From the NCBI RefSeq assembly GCF_007671685.1, contig NZ_VCNL01000008.1, positions 1 through 64,000 of the forward strand: a stretch of DNA of 64,000 bases. The letters are read 5' to 3'. The notes below the pieces were generated by a model. That model was not told the origin of the DNA, did not search any database, and was given only the letters and a program-made list of their open reading frames with translations. A program made the position numbers and the translations under genes. The stretch comes from Halorubrum salsamenti (lineage in GTDB: Archaea > Halobacteriota > Halobacteria > Halobacteriales > Haloferacaceae). This document shows positions 16,790 through 25,402 of this stretch, piece by piece; the first letter of the stretch is position 1, and the number at the start of each line of letters is the position of its first letter.

Positions 16790-17387
16790 TTGTCGACGGC
16801 AGGTAGATGTCAAGAAAGCCAGTGGCATCCTCGTCATCGCCGATCAGAACGATGATCTTCGTATCACGGTTGCTCAGCTGCGTGAGCGTGTCATCTCTAC
16901 CCAATTGTGATTCGCCGACGACAACGTCGCCGTTTCGGAGACACTCGAAGACGATTTCGTCGAACACGATGATACCGCGGATCACTGTTTCCTCGATACT
17001 CGTTGCGACGGAGAATGGTGTCGCGAACTCGAGTACCCATGGACACCCGATCAAGACACTGACAACGCCGTCAGGACGGCGATCGAGACGCCAGCCCCCA
17101 TCACGAGCGACCAGCCGCCAGCAATACCGCTCCGCCCACGACGACTGAAAGACCGGACGACCCGGATCGATCGACCCATCGCTGGATGCCGTGGTCTCCA
17201 CTCTGGTGACCTCAGACCCACGTGATGAGCCGTCAACTCTGCTGGATACACTGTCACTCACCGTGAACACAGCAGCCCCGTTTGTGACGACCGCTCCGCC
17301 GACGAGATTGTCGCCCACTCGCTTCAGGGCTGGAAGGTGATTCACCCGCCGTGACTGCTTTCTCGACCGTACATTCGCTCTCGGCAA
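16790..17387 (-). pseudogene. Decayed heavy-metal P-ATPase (relative of the 27383 gene)
   Basis: Three blocks of the intact ATPase at 27383-29887 are recognisable in order. LPALKRVGDNLVGGAVVTNG corresponds to the actuator-domain end; GCPWVLEFATPFSVATS, then RGIIVFDEIVFECLR, to membrane helix 4 and beyond; DTKIIVLIGDDEDATGFL to the start of the hinge region. The DKTGT phosphorylation site and most of the ATP-binding domain are gone, as are both termini, so it cannot pump. In this copy the metal motif reads CPW, where the intact one has SPW. Confidence 0.85.
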
Positions 17388-17395
17388 GATCAGAG

Positions 17396-17674
17396 CTATT
17401 TCTGAATATACAAAGAATACATAATAATCGCGAGTGCGAAAGCGACGAACATACTATTTATGAGGACAACATATGCCAATGAGACAGAGAAGAACTGATT
17501 AGCTACACCTGTCAACAGTGCTCCGAGCGTGAGGACACCAAATCCGATACCCAGAACGCGGAGAGAATTCTCACCAGTTCGCCGATAAGCTTTGAACGCG
17601 ATATAAGTAATTCCACCCCCGAGAATCAGGATTACAAACTTAACTATCGCAATTGCGGGTACAACTTCCTTCAT
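17396..17674 (-). CDS. DUF7521-type membrane protein
   Basis: A 92-residue protein with three hydrophobic helices (IAIVKFVILILGGGITYIAF, VLGIGFGVLTLGALLTGVA and a C-terminal LINSMFVAFALAIIMYSLY). This is the size and pattern of the haloarchaeal DUF7521 family. Its start overlaps the stop of the upstream winged-helix gene by 4 bases. The regulator-plus-DUF7521 arrangement recurs in haloarchaea as I recall, suggesting a membrane sensor or partner for the regulator; the function is not known. Confidence 0.65.
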   Translation of the reverse strand: MKEVVPAIAIVKFVILILGGGITYIAFKAYRRTGENSLRVLGIGFGVLTLGALLTGVANQFFSVSLAYVVLINSMFVAFALAIIMYSLYIQK

Positions 17675-18048
17675 ATTTCGTCCCCCATCATTGTCCAGAT
17701 GTCAGCAAGTCGCTCGTCGGTAGACTGTGATAGCCGCTCGATATTCACCGAAAACTCACCCGTGTCATCCAGGGAAATCATTACGTCATTGAATGACCGC
17801 TCGTAGTGAGTGACACGTCCGCCACCGGGATTGATCGTATCCCACTTTCGTACGAGAGCAGCGGAGCTGAGAAGTTCTAATTTGCGATACAACGTCGACT
17901 TGGGGATGTCACAGACATCGCTCAATTCGTTTGCAGTCATAGGTTCAATGGTTTCGCGGAGAATGGATCGACACTCAGGATCGTCCAACGCATCGAGGAC
18001 ATCTTGTAACGCCGGTGTGTCCTCAGATGACGCTGAATTGTCTCGCAT
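17671..18048 (-). CDS. Winged-helix (ArsR-like) transcription regulator
   Basis: A 125-residue regulator. The recognition region reads MTANELSDVCDIPKSTLYRKLELLSS, followed by a wing with GGGRVTHYERSF and a C-terminal helix. The ATG at 18048 gives the family-size protein; the longer upstream frame lacks any family features. It overlaps the DUF7521-type gene by 4 bases (coupled). Probable autoregulator of this pair; its signal is unknown. Confidence 0.75.
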   Translation of the reverse strand: MRDNSASSEDTPALQDVLDALDDPECRSILRETIEPMTANELSDVCDIPKSTLYRKLELLSSAALVRKWDTINPGGGRVTHYERSFNDVMISLDDTGEFSVNIERLSQSTDERLADIWTMMGDEI

Positions 18049-18211
18049 TGTTCTATTAAATATGTTGGGCGGAATATGGGGTCCAATTGTTCTTCGGGAA
18101 TGCTCCTGATGGTTCGGATCTAAGACCGGTTGCGATATCCAGCTCATAACAGGTAAGTTGTCGAAAGAATCGCGAGATGAGAGTCGACATAGTGATACTA
18201 ATAGCGGGGTG

Positions 18212-18439
18212 TTATAACCTATACTGAGTTTCGGATCGTTGTGCCGTTTCTTCAATGATTTCGGAGAAGCCTCGCCCGAGCGAACTGATGAACTCGTCAT
18301 TATGAAAGTGGGTACATGTTTGTTCGACAGCAATCAAATGTTTGTCAACTGAATTAACAATATCTATTACGTAAGAAGGTGGCTGGCTACTAACTGTTGT
18401 ATCTCGATCAATCTTGGTCTCTATCTGAAATTTGCTCAT
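18212..18439 (-). CDS. Hypothetical small protein downstream of TFB
   Basis: A soluble 75-residue acidic protein (MSKFQIETKIDRDTTVSSQP at the start). The ATG at 18439 is preferred over the one 20 codons upstream because a serine-rich leader precedes it. The region PPSYVIDIVNSVDKHLIAVE is faintly like the start of haloarchaeal output domains (HalOD1), but the diagnostic PLYDVIDPDAL stretch is missing, so I leave it unnamed. It lies on the same strand after the TFB gene and could share its transcript. Confidence 0.45.
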   Translation of the reverse strand: MSKFQIETKIDRDTTVSSQPPSYVIDIVNSVDKHLIAVEQTCTHFHNDEFISSLGRGFSEIIEETAQRSETQYRL

Positions 18440-18499
18440 ATTAGAATTACGGCTGTGAGTGAATGAAGAGCTGTTTGCTGTCCGAACAGACCCACCCAT

Positions 18500-19459
18500 T
18501 CAGGCATGCTTCTCATACACCTCGAGAAGTTCCTGATATCGGTTTTGGATCGTTACTTGGCTGACGTGGGCGATTTCACTTACAGTCTCCTGTGTGAGCT
18601 GTTCGTTCGTGAGATGGGTCGCAGCATACAGCGCGGCGGCCGCCAATCCTGCCGGGTTTTTCCCACTGTGGACACCATTATCTGTTGCCACCTCAAGAAG
18701 TTCTCTAGAACGTCGTTCTGCTTCATCGCTCACATCAAGCGATGACGCGAATTGTGGAAGATATTGAGTCGGATTTTGCGGCTCGATCTCCAACCCGAGT
18801 TCACGGGAGAGATATCGGTATGCTCGCTGGACTCTGATTTTTTTGACACGACTTACGTCGGAGAATTCAGTCAGTGGACGTGGCGTCCCATGCTGTCGAG
18901 CAGCCGCATACAACGAAGCCGTTGACATCCCCTCAATCGATCGGCCAGGTAGCAGGTCCTTCTCTACAGCACGCTTATACAGGATGCCGGCAGTTTCTCG
19001 GACTGATTTCGGAAGACCGAGAGCAGACGCCATGCGGTTGATCTCACCGAGTGCTTGTTTGAGATTTCGCTCATAGGAATCTTTCGCCCGAAACCGCTCA
19101 TCCCACATCCGAAGGCGCTGTAGTTGAGCGCGTTTGCGATCAGGAACTGCTTGTCCGTAGGCATCCTTATCCCGCCAACCAATGGTAGTACTCAATCCCT
19201 TATCGTGCATCAGATGCGTCGTCGGGGAACCAACACGACTCTTTTCATCACGTTCTTCCGACGTGAACGCACGCCATTCCGGGCCGTGATCGACTCGGCT
19301 TTCCTTGAAAATTAACCCACAACCTTCACAAGCCGATTCACCTCCATTGCCCTTCTGAATGATTTGGCCTTGACACTCAGGACACACATTGCTCTCGATA
19401 CACTCCGAGACCCGCTTGCGACTATCTAACGACTGTTCGTTGCTTTGTTTTTGACACAT
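18500..19459 (-). CDS. tfb: Transcription initiation factor IIB (TFB)
   Basis: A 319-residue general transcription factor that bridges TBP on the TATA box and RNA polymerase. It shows the N-terminal zinc ribbon CPECQGQ...CEGCG (about residues 27-50), the B-reader region ending GPEWRAFTSEERDEKSR, and two cyclin-like repeats (about residues 120-215 and 220-315), each with a typical AAALYAA or TASLYAA helix. The ATG at 19459 is chosen just before the ribbon. Haloarchaea carry many TFBs, often on plasmids, that redirect transcription under stress. The variant reader sequence here would fit an accessory TFB. It is divergent from the ctaA-dsb operon. Confidence 0.93.
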   Translation of the reverse strand: MCQKQSNEQSLDSRKRVSECIESNVCPECQGQIIQKGNGGESACEGCGLIFKESRVDHGPEWRAFTSEERDEKSRVGSPTTHLMHDKGLSTTIGWRDKDAYGQAVPDRKRAQLQRLRMWDERFRAKDSYERNLKQALGEINRMASALGLPKSVRETAGILYKRAVEKDLLPGRSIEGMSTASLYAAARQHGTPRPLTEFSDVSRVKKIRVQRAYRYLSRELGLEIEPQNPTQYLPQFASSLDVSDEAERRSRELLEVATDNGVHSGKNPAGLAAAALYAATHLTNEQLTQETVSEIAHVSQVTIQNRYQELLEVYEKHA

Positions 19460-19638
19460 AATGATAATATTATGGACAGGTTTGCACCTCCAAATCGTGG
19501 GTCTTCTTGACAATTCGGAGGGGTGGCTCCGCAATGAACAAGTGGCGGAATCCCACTTAGGGGGAATCCGACCTATACCTTTGTCATCATGCCTTTAACA
19601 GCCTTATCGTAATTGGGAGGCATCCCATCAATCGAGAT

Positions 19639-20190
19639 ATGGCCCAAAATTCAGCGAACTCAAACTACCTTCGAAAGACGATTTCAGAGGGTCCAGTTAA
19701 GTTCGAGCACATCGCCGGCCTGACGCTGGTTCTGACGTACATCGTGATGCTTCTCGGCGCCTATACGAGTGCAATCGGTGCTGGACTCTCTTGCCCCGAC
19801 TGGCCGAGCTGCTACGGTACCTGGGTACCCTTCTTCCAACCCGATATCATCGCAAATTCACCGTACTCTGCCCTGCAGATATTCGCCGAATGGGCCCACC
19901 GGGGACTTGCGATGACTGCTGGCCTCTTCATCGCGGGGACAGCAGTTGGTGCGTGGATTTTCTACCCAGACGATACGTTAGTCAAGTGGTCCGCAACAAC
20001 GGCACTCATCTTGCTTCCAATTCAGGTCGTACTCGGACGACTGACTGTCACAGAGAACCTCGAACCAATAATAGTCACGACGCACCTCGGAGTCGCTATT
20101 CTCATTCTCCTCAGCCTGCTCATGACCGTCCTTACGACCTATCTTCGTGACACACGAGTCGATAAATCCAAAATATGGGGAGAAGCATGA
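19639..20190 (+). CDS. ctaA: CtaA/COX15-type haem A synthase, short form
   Basis: A 183-residue, four-helix member of the haem A synthase family, which oxidises haem O to haem A for aa3-type oxidases. It carries the conserved GAGLSCPDWPSCYGTW loop with its Cys pair, EWAHRGLAM with a haem-ligand His, and the C-terminal TVTENLEPIIVTTHLGVAI with another. It is half the length of bacterial CtaA, as in other archaeal versions. The stop overlaps the next start (ATGA). The fused coxAC and cox2 genes in this same window are the likely user of haem A. Confidence 0.85.
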   Translation: MAQNSANSNYLRKTISEGPVKFEHIAGLTLVLTYIVMLLGAYTSAIGAGLSCPDWPSCYGTWVPFFQPDIIANSPYSALQIFAEWAHRGLAMTAGLFIAGTAVGAWIFYPDDTLVKWSATTALILLPIQVVLGRLTVTENLEPIIVTTHLGVAILILLSLLMTVLTTYLRDTRVDKSKIWGEA

Positions 20191-20930
20191 CCGATAGCGA
20201 ACGCATCTCGACTATGCTCACATCATCTGGTGGAGGACATAGACTGTTAACGAGACGTCAGTTCCTCGCGACAAGTGGAGTATTGGCGCTCAGTGGATGT
20301 CTCGGTGGCGAAAATAATGAATCAACAAATGCTGCTGTTGATGATGCGGTAGCTAACGCGCCGGACCCAGACGACCCCACATCATCCACATACGCAAGAG
20401 CGGGAGCGGCCGACCGACCAACGGTGACCTACTATGGGAACTGGAAATGTCCGTACTGTGCAGACTTCAGCACAGATTTTCTCGGCAATATAGTCACAGA
20501 CTACGTCGAGCCCGGAGACATCAGCCTACAATTCCGTGCGTTGGCCTACATCGACGGTGAGCCATTCCTCGCCTCTGATGCCCCTCGTGCCGCTCAAGGT
20601 GGTCTCGGTGTCTGGAATGTAGCTCCTGAAACCTACTGGCGATACCACGAATACGTCTTCGCCAATCAACCACCGGAGGGTGAGGAATGGGCAACCACTA
20701 ACAAACTCGTGTCATTCGCTGAGGAGGCTGGAGTAACGGAGACGGAACAGCTCCGGACAAAAATTCAGGAACAAGCCTACGAATCACCGGTTCGAGAGAC
20801 GAGTCAGGCAGCAGCCGACGCCGGCGTTTCGGGAACCCCCGCCCTTGTGATCGATGGTGAAACAGTCAACCCGCTGAGTGACGAACAACGAACTCGTACC
20901 CTTATCGAACAACTCGCAGATGGATCGTGA
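20187..20930 (+). CDS. DsbA-like thiol oxidoreductase, Tat lipoprotein
   Basis: A 247-residue exported protein. A twin-arginine signal (LTRRQFLATSGVLALSGC) ends in a lipobox, so the protein should be folded before export and anchored by a lipid on Cys. The thioredoxin-fold domain carries the active site NWKCPYCADFS (CPYC) and the cis-Pro loop GVSGTPALVIDG. It would introduce or shuffle disulfides outside the cell, possibly for the CuA subunit of the oxidase. Its start overlaps the ctaA stop, and its end overlaps the dsbB remnant by 11 bases. Confidence 0.88.
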   Translation: MTDSERISTMLTSSGGGHRLLTRRQFLATSGVLALSGCLGGENNESTNAAVDDAVANAPDPDDPTSSTYARAGAADRPTVTYYGNWKCPYCADFSTDFLGNIVTDYVEPGDISLQFRALAYIDGEPFLASDAPRAAQGGLGVWNVAPETYWRYHEYVFANQPPEGEEWATTNKLVSFAEEAGVTETEQLRTKIQEQAYESPVRETSQAAADAGVSGTPALVIDGETVNPLSDEQRTRTLIEQLADGS

Positions 20931-21349
20931 TCGGATCTGGCTCGTATTGGGTAGTGCAACCCTCATCGCCGGGATCGCAACAGCTGGGAGTCTCTGGTTT
21001 AGCCTCGGACTGGTACCGTGTGACCTCTGTTGGTACCAACGAATTCTGATGTACCCACTAGTAATGGTTATGGGTGTCGCAGCGATCGAAGCTCGCCCTA
21101 CTGTTTGGCGGACTAGTATTCCCTTGTCAGTTCTGGGTGGAGTGATCGCAACGTATCACACAGTGTTGCAAGCGCGACAACCACCTGCTCCCTCAAAGGA
21201 CCGTGTGCCGCTGTACAATAGCAGTTCCTGTAGAAAAGATGACAATTCTGAATCTCTCACTTCTGGCATTCACGCTCATTACAGCCGCAGGAGCTATCTG
21301 TATAATTGTATCTGTGAGACAAACGAAGACAAAACCACGCAACCAATGA
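20920..21349 (+). pseudogene. Broken DsbB-type disulfide reoxidase
   Basis: The first part is a clean DsbB: four-helix start with GLVPCDLCWYQRILMYPLVM (first redox Cys pair) and SVLGGVIATYHTVLQA. Near 21175 the homologous sequence continues in a second frame (TTTCSLKGPCAAVQ, the second redox Cys pair), and near 21225 it moves to a third (PVEKMTILNLSLLAFTLITA, ending at a TGA at 21347-21349). At least two indels are therefore needed, so this is unlikely to be a single sequencing error. An intact DsbB would reoxidise the DsbA-like protein just upstream using quinone. Confidence 0.85.
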
Positions 21350-21431
21350 TCAAACCCAATTTACAAGCACAACCCAGTATCAGAACTCGACGTATCGCTT
21401 TCACAGATCGATCAGTGACCAGTATTTTCAA

Positions 21432-22160
21432 ATGACAGAATCAACGACACGGATTCAGTCTGTCGGGAGTGCAGTTGGGCTCACGTACGGCTCAACGGTT
21501 ATCGGGTCGATAATTGTCACCATCGCTGCCGCACTGCTGGGCGCATTCGGGGTCGATGTAACCGCTCGTCCATCGTTGCGCCTCGTAATGAGCACGATCC
21601 TATTACAGGGGGTAACATTCGGAGGGCTCTCAATCCTCTATCTCAGATTTCGCGATCTCGACTTCGAATTCGTTTCGCTTTCGATTCCGGACAGGCGGGA
21701 TATTGCTGTAATCATCGGGGGAATAGGTACACTTCTCGGATTGCTCATTGTCGCATCACGCGTTATCTCCTCACTCGGACTGGAATCGGCGGAAAACCAG
21801 GTAGTAACAGTTGGCCAGCAGAATCCGACAGCGTTTCTGATTCTCATCCCTCTATCGTTTCTGCTAGTCGGTCCGGGCGAAGAGCTGTTATACCGAGGAC
21901 TGGTTCAGGGAACACTTCGAGAAACGCTACATCCAACCCGTGCAATCGTTCTTGCGAGTGCCCTCTTCGCGTCGATCCATCTCTTCTCGTTGAGTGGAGA
22001 AGGAAAGCTTGTGTACGTCGGTATCGCATTCGTGCTAGCTCTAGTACTCGGTGCGACCTACGAGTACACCGATAACCTCGTTGTTCCGGCTCTGATTCAC
22101 GGTGCGTATAATGCGATACAGTTTACGAGCGCATATTTGACGGCCACAGGTGGAATGTAA
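21432..22160 (+). CDS. CPBP-family intramembrane metalloprotease
   Basis: A 242-residue polytopic protein of the Rce1/CPBP family. It has the metal-binding and catalytic motifs GPGEELLYRGLVQGTLR (EExxxR), FASIHLFSLSG (FxxxH type) and HGAYNAIQF near the C-terminus. About seven or eight helices can be drawn. Family members cleave peptides within the membrane or act in bacteriocin immunity-like roles; the substrate here is unknown. It has a truncated paralog at 15072-15380 cut by an insertion sequence. Confidence 0.85.
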   Translation: MTESTTRIQSVGSAVGLTYGSTVIGSIIVTIAAALLGAFGVDVTARPSLRLVMSTILLQGVTFGGLSILYLRFRDLDFEFVSLSIPDRRDIAVIIGGIGTLLGLLIVASRVISSLGLESAENQVVTVGQQNPTAFLILIPLSFLLVGPGEELLYRGLVQGTLRETLHPTRAIVLASALFASIHLFSLSGEGKLVYVGIAFVLALVLGATYEYTDNLVVPALIHGAYNAIQFTSAYLTATGGM

Positions 22161-22323
22161 CTGTTTGCTACCCGTTGACCCCGGATACTAGCTCTCGTGA
22201 CGGAGAACTAAGCGTTTGCTTGCCGGATCCGTCCGGCTGTTACCGAACATGTTAGCGTGCCCTCTCACAGACAGAGATTCTGCAGTCTCCCTTTATCGCG
22301 ACAGCACAACGTCCAAATGGACC

Positions 22324-23478
22324 ATGACCCGATCTTTCGGTGCCCCTGGAACTGGACTGTCCCGGCGGGAATTTCTCGCTGCAACCGGCGTGACGGGTGT
22401 ATCGGCGTTGGCAGGCTGTTCATCAAAAACAATTAACGCGCCGACGGCGGCCGCGAACGCCCCGAACGAAGGACAGACGTCGTCTGACCTTCCCTACACC
22501 AGTCCTCCAACGGTGGTCAACGTCGACGAGCAGGGAGGTTCCGTAACGATGGGGACGCAGCCGGCGCGACACGCCGTCCACCCGCTCGATTCAATGGGTG
22601 GCCCGGTCGAGTTCCCGCGCGTCTGGGCGTGGCAGGCCGACGACAACGACCCGAGCGTTCCGGGCCCGATCCTCCGAACGACCGAAGGTAACGACATGGA
22701 AGTGACGCTCGACAACACGAACGGACGCCGGCCGCACACGATCCACTTCCACGGCGTCACGAAGACGTGGAAGAATGACGGCGTTCCGACGTCGACCGGC
22801 ATCCAAGTCCCGGCAGGCGAGAAACACACGTACGAGATCCCGGCGAACGTTCCGGGGACGCACTTGTACCACTGTCACCTCCAGACCCACCGCCACATCG
22901 ATATGGGGATGTACGGGATCTTCCGGGTCGACCCCGAAGGCTACGAACCGGCGGACCGGGAATACTTCATGACGATCAAAGACTGGGACTCGCGGGTCCC
23001 GAAGAAGTGGGCCGGTGAAGCGGACTTCACGTACGACACGGCCTCGCGCAATCCGGACGTCTTCACCGTCAACGGGAAGAGCGCACCCCGAACCCTCCAT
23101 CCCGAACAGGGCTCTCCGATCATCGTCGATAAGGGAGATTTAGTCAGAATTCACCTCGTCAACGGCGGGTACATGTCCCACCCGATGCACATCCACAACC
23201 ACCGCTTCCAGCGCGTCGAAAAGGACGGTGGAGTCGTCCCGGAAGCAGCCCGACACGACATCGACGTCACGAACATTGCCCCCGCCGAGCGGCACACGAT
23301 CGAGTTCACGGCCGACGCGGACCCCGGCATCTACCTCATGCACTGCCACAAGGTCAACCACGTCATGAATGGGACGTTCTATCCCGGCGGGATGCTTACC
23401 GGAGTCGTGTATCGCTCCGTCATGGATTCGGACATCTTCAGCCAGCTCATGGAGTACGCCGGATACGAACCGAACTGA
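22324..23478 (+). CDS. Two-domain multicopper oxidase, Tat-exported lipoprotein
   Basis: A 384-residue cupredoxin protein. The ATG at 22324 leads directly into a twin-arginine signal (LSRREFLAATGVTG) with a lipobox ending AGC; the longer upstream frame has no signal. Copper motifs are HFHG (about 150 residues in), LYHCHLQTH, HPMHIHNH and LMHCHKVNH, that is two cupredoxin domains with type 1, 2 and 3 ligands. It should oxidise phenols, metals such as Cu(I) or Mn(II), or reduce nitrite-like substrates; the motifs fit a small two-domain laccase better than nitrite reductase, but I cannot separate these by eye. It sits before a polytopic membrane protein with a Cys cluster. Confidence 0.88.
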   Translation: MTRSFGAPGTGLSRREFLAATGVTGVSALAGCSSKTINAPTAAANAPNEGQTSSDLPYTSPPTVVNVDEQGGSVTMGTQPARHAVHPLDSMGGPVEFPRVWAWQADDNDPSVPGPILRTTEGNDMEVTLDNTNGRRPHTIHFHGVTKTWKNDGVPTSTGIQVPAGEKHTYEIPANVPGTHLYHCHLQTHRHIDMGMYGIFRVDPEGYEPADREYFMTIKDWDSRVPKKWAGEADFTYDTASRNPDVFTVNGKSAPRTLHPEQGSPIIVDKGDLVRIHLVNGGYMSHPMHIHNHRFQRVEKDGGVVPEAARHDIDVTNIAPAERHTIEFTADADPGIYLMHCHKVNHVMNGTFYPGGMLTGVVYRSVMDSDIFSQLMEYAGYEPN

Positions 23479-23623
23479 TAAGATCGGACATTTTCACAAA
23501 ACAACCTGATCGGGCTCTCTCCAAAACGTTTTGCCCGGACGGAAATTTCCGCGGAGTCACTTCAACGATTTCGTGAGGGCCGAAAGAGACAGATAATTGT
23601 ATGCGGATCGCTAAACTTGGGTA

Positions 23624-24817
23624 ATGCTTCCGAGAGGACGCCAACAGGATACAGACGGTGACAGAGAGGGCTCTCATCGAAGGTTCTCCCGCTTATGTAT
23701 CCTGTTTTCAGTCGGGGTTATCCTCCTCTCTCTGATCCCGACCGTGGCCGCTCACGGTGGCTCCGAAGCGTCAGGCCTCTCGCAATCGCACGGACTGGCG
23801 ATCGTTCTGATCGGCGTCCTGTCAGTCGGTACTCTCGTACTGCTCAAACGAAGCGGGCGAATCTCTCCGACAGCCGCTCTGTACGGGATTGCGGTCGGCA
23901 TCGGGATTACTGTCGCCGGAGCGATTCTGTTCGAGGGGCTGGCCCCGGACCCGACGTATCAGGCCAGTTCGATGCCGTTCCCCCGGTCGTGGTATCAGCC
24001 GCTCGCGATCGTAACGGGTCTTTCGGTCGTGGTTGTGAGTTTCATCGTCGGGGTCGTGCGTTGGACAACATGTCCCCGGTACATGGTTCTCGGAATGATA
24101 CTTGGAGGATGGATACTGTATCCGTACCTACTTCCGGGTTTTAGCGGCTACACGAATCCGATAGGTTACGGGATTGTCCTCGCAACACCACTGCTCGTTG
24201 GATATATTCTCTGGAAAGATGTGGGCCCGACGCTGTCCGTGATTCTTCAGGATCCGGTAGCACGTCGGTTCGGATTCGGTATCGGAGCCATGGTGAGTAT
24301 CTTTTTTATGGCGACATCGGGGTATCTGTCGTTCTTCAGTGAGGAAGGTGCCCCCGAAGAGACAACTGTGGCCGTCTTATCCGTACTGTATCAGATCGTA
24401 CGGTGGCCCACACTCGAAATACTCCTTCCGGACGTTCCGTTCTTCATCGCTATCTCTCCGGGAGTACTACTGGTACTCGGATCGCTTGGCGTTCTCGTGG
24501 GCCTGAATGCGGCCGCCGTTGCTCACTCTTGGCGTCTCAATCGTGAGGCAGGAGCGACACAGGGCACCGCCGGGACGGCGACGGTCGTCGGTGCGTGTAC
24601 GTGTGGATGCTGTGGGCCGCTCGTCTCCCAAGTCGCAGTAATCGCCGCGGGTCCCACGATTGCGGCGCCGATATACTGGATCTTCGTCGATTCGGCGTCG
24701 CCGCTCAACTCGATATTCCTCTTGGGTAGCATCGCGCTATTCACCGGGACGCTCATCTATTCGATCGATTCCGCTACACCTACCCGAAAAGACGTGTTTG
24801 AGGTTAGTGCGGATTAG
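23624..24817 (+). CDS. Polytopic membrane protein with CTCGCCGP motif
   Basis: A 397-residue protein with about ten membrane helices, starting after a charged leader and a Gly/His segment (VAAHGGSEASGLSQSH) that should lie outside. Near residue 325 is the unusual Cys cluster GACTCGCCGPLVSQVAV at the edge of a helix. His and Cys placement suggests a metal or redox role, and the preceding gene encodes an exported copper oxidase. Nothing recognisable from transporter families was found. The function is open. Confidence 0.65.
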   Translation: MLPRGRQQDTDGDREGSHRRFSRLCILFSVGVILLSLIPTVAAHGGSEASGLSQSHGLAIVLIGVLSVGTLVLLKRSGRISPTAALYGIAVGIGITVAGAILFEGLAPDPTYQASSMPFPRSWYQPLAIVTGLSVVVVSFIVGVVRWTTCPRYMVLGMILGGWILYPYLLPGFSGYTNPIGYGIVLATPLLVGYILWKDVGPTLSVILQDPVARRFGFGIGAMVSIFFMATSGYLSFFSEEGAPEETTVAVLSVLYQIVRWPTLEILLPDVPFFIAISPGVLLVLGSLGVLVGLNAAAVAHSWRLNREAGATQGTAGTATVVGACTCGCCGPLVSQVAVIAAGPTIAAPIYWIFVDSASPLNSIFLLGSIALFTGTLIYSIDSATPTRKDVFEVSAD

Positions 24818-24976
24818 ATAGACTCAACTACATCTGTTGATATCCTCTGTCGGTGATTGTTCACCGAGGTCTTGTTGAAATAAAGAGCGTATTGATCAGC
24901 AATATCAATCGGATAGAGACAACGCAGGGCGAGCATGGATCTCGACCCTGTGAATCTCACGGACTGGGCTGTACCA

Positions 24977-25162
24977 CTACGGACTAGCGCGGAACTCACC
25001 GTGCTTCATCCCGAAGAAGAACGCGATGACCGAGAAGACGATCATTGAGGGGAGGACCATCATGAAGACCGTCGAGGGGGTCATCATAACCGTTAGCGCG
25101 ACTGTTGCGACGGCGACGATCACAGCAAGTGGAATCACCGAGCGCGTGAAGTCGAATTCCAT
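24977..25162 (-). CDS. Small two-span membrane protein (DUF7333-like), second copy
   Basis: A 61-residue protein with two helices (IPLAVIVAVATVALTVMM and FMMVLPSMIVFSVIAFFFG) and the tail KHGEFRASP, the same tail as the protein at 123-335. The ATG and clean frame support it. It lies between the polytopic membrane gene and an insertion sequence. Function unknown. Confidence 0.65.
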   Translation of the reverse strand: MEFDFTRSVIPLAVIVAVATVALTVMMTPSTVFMMVLPSMIVFSVIAFFFGMKHGEFRASP

Positions 25163-25290
25163 ATCAGGAATGGTGGCTGGACAAACAAAGTGTTTAAGAA
25201 AGCAAATCTGATGATCAACTGATTTACAATTATCGCCGTGAAATCACACTGGCCGAGTGCTACATAGATCCTCTGATGGCACCGTAGAAA

Positions 25291-25314
25291 GGGGTGTTCT
25301 GACGAGAACACCCC
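25291..25314. repeat. Perfect 10-bp-arm hairpin inside the IS left end
   Basis: GGGGTGTTCT, a GACG loop, then AGAACACCCC. It directly follows the left inverted repeat, downstream of the transposase reading frame. It could act as a transcription stop or block read-through; this is inference. Confidence 0.7.
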
Positions 25315-25402
25315 GGCCCGATCACCGGTGATTCTCTCATCAAAACGGAGCCGTCACCACACAGGGACCAGCTGACAGCGACAAACGACACTTCTTGCCC
25401 GG

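Noticed and set aside
18212-18439. Small protein considered as a HalOD1 output domain
   Set aside because: Only the PPSYVIDIV start is similar; the diagnostic central motif is absent.
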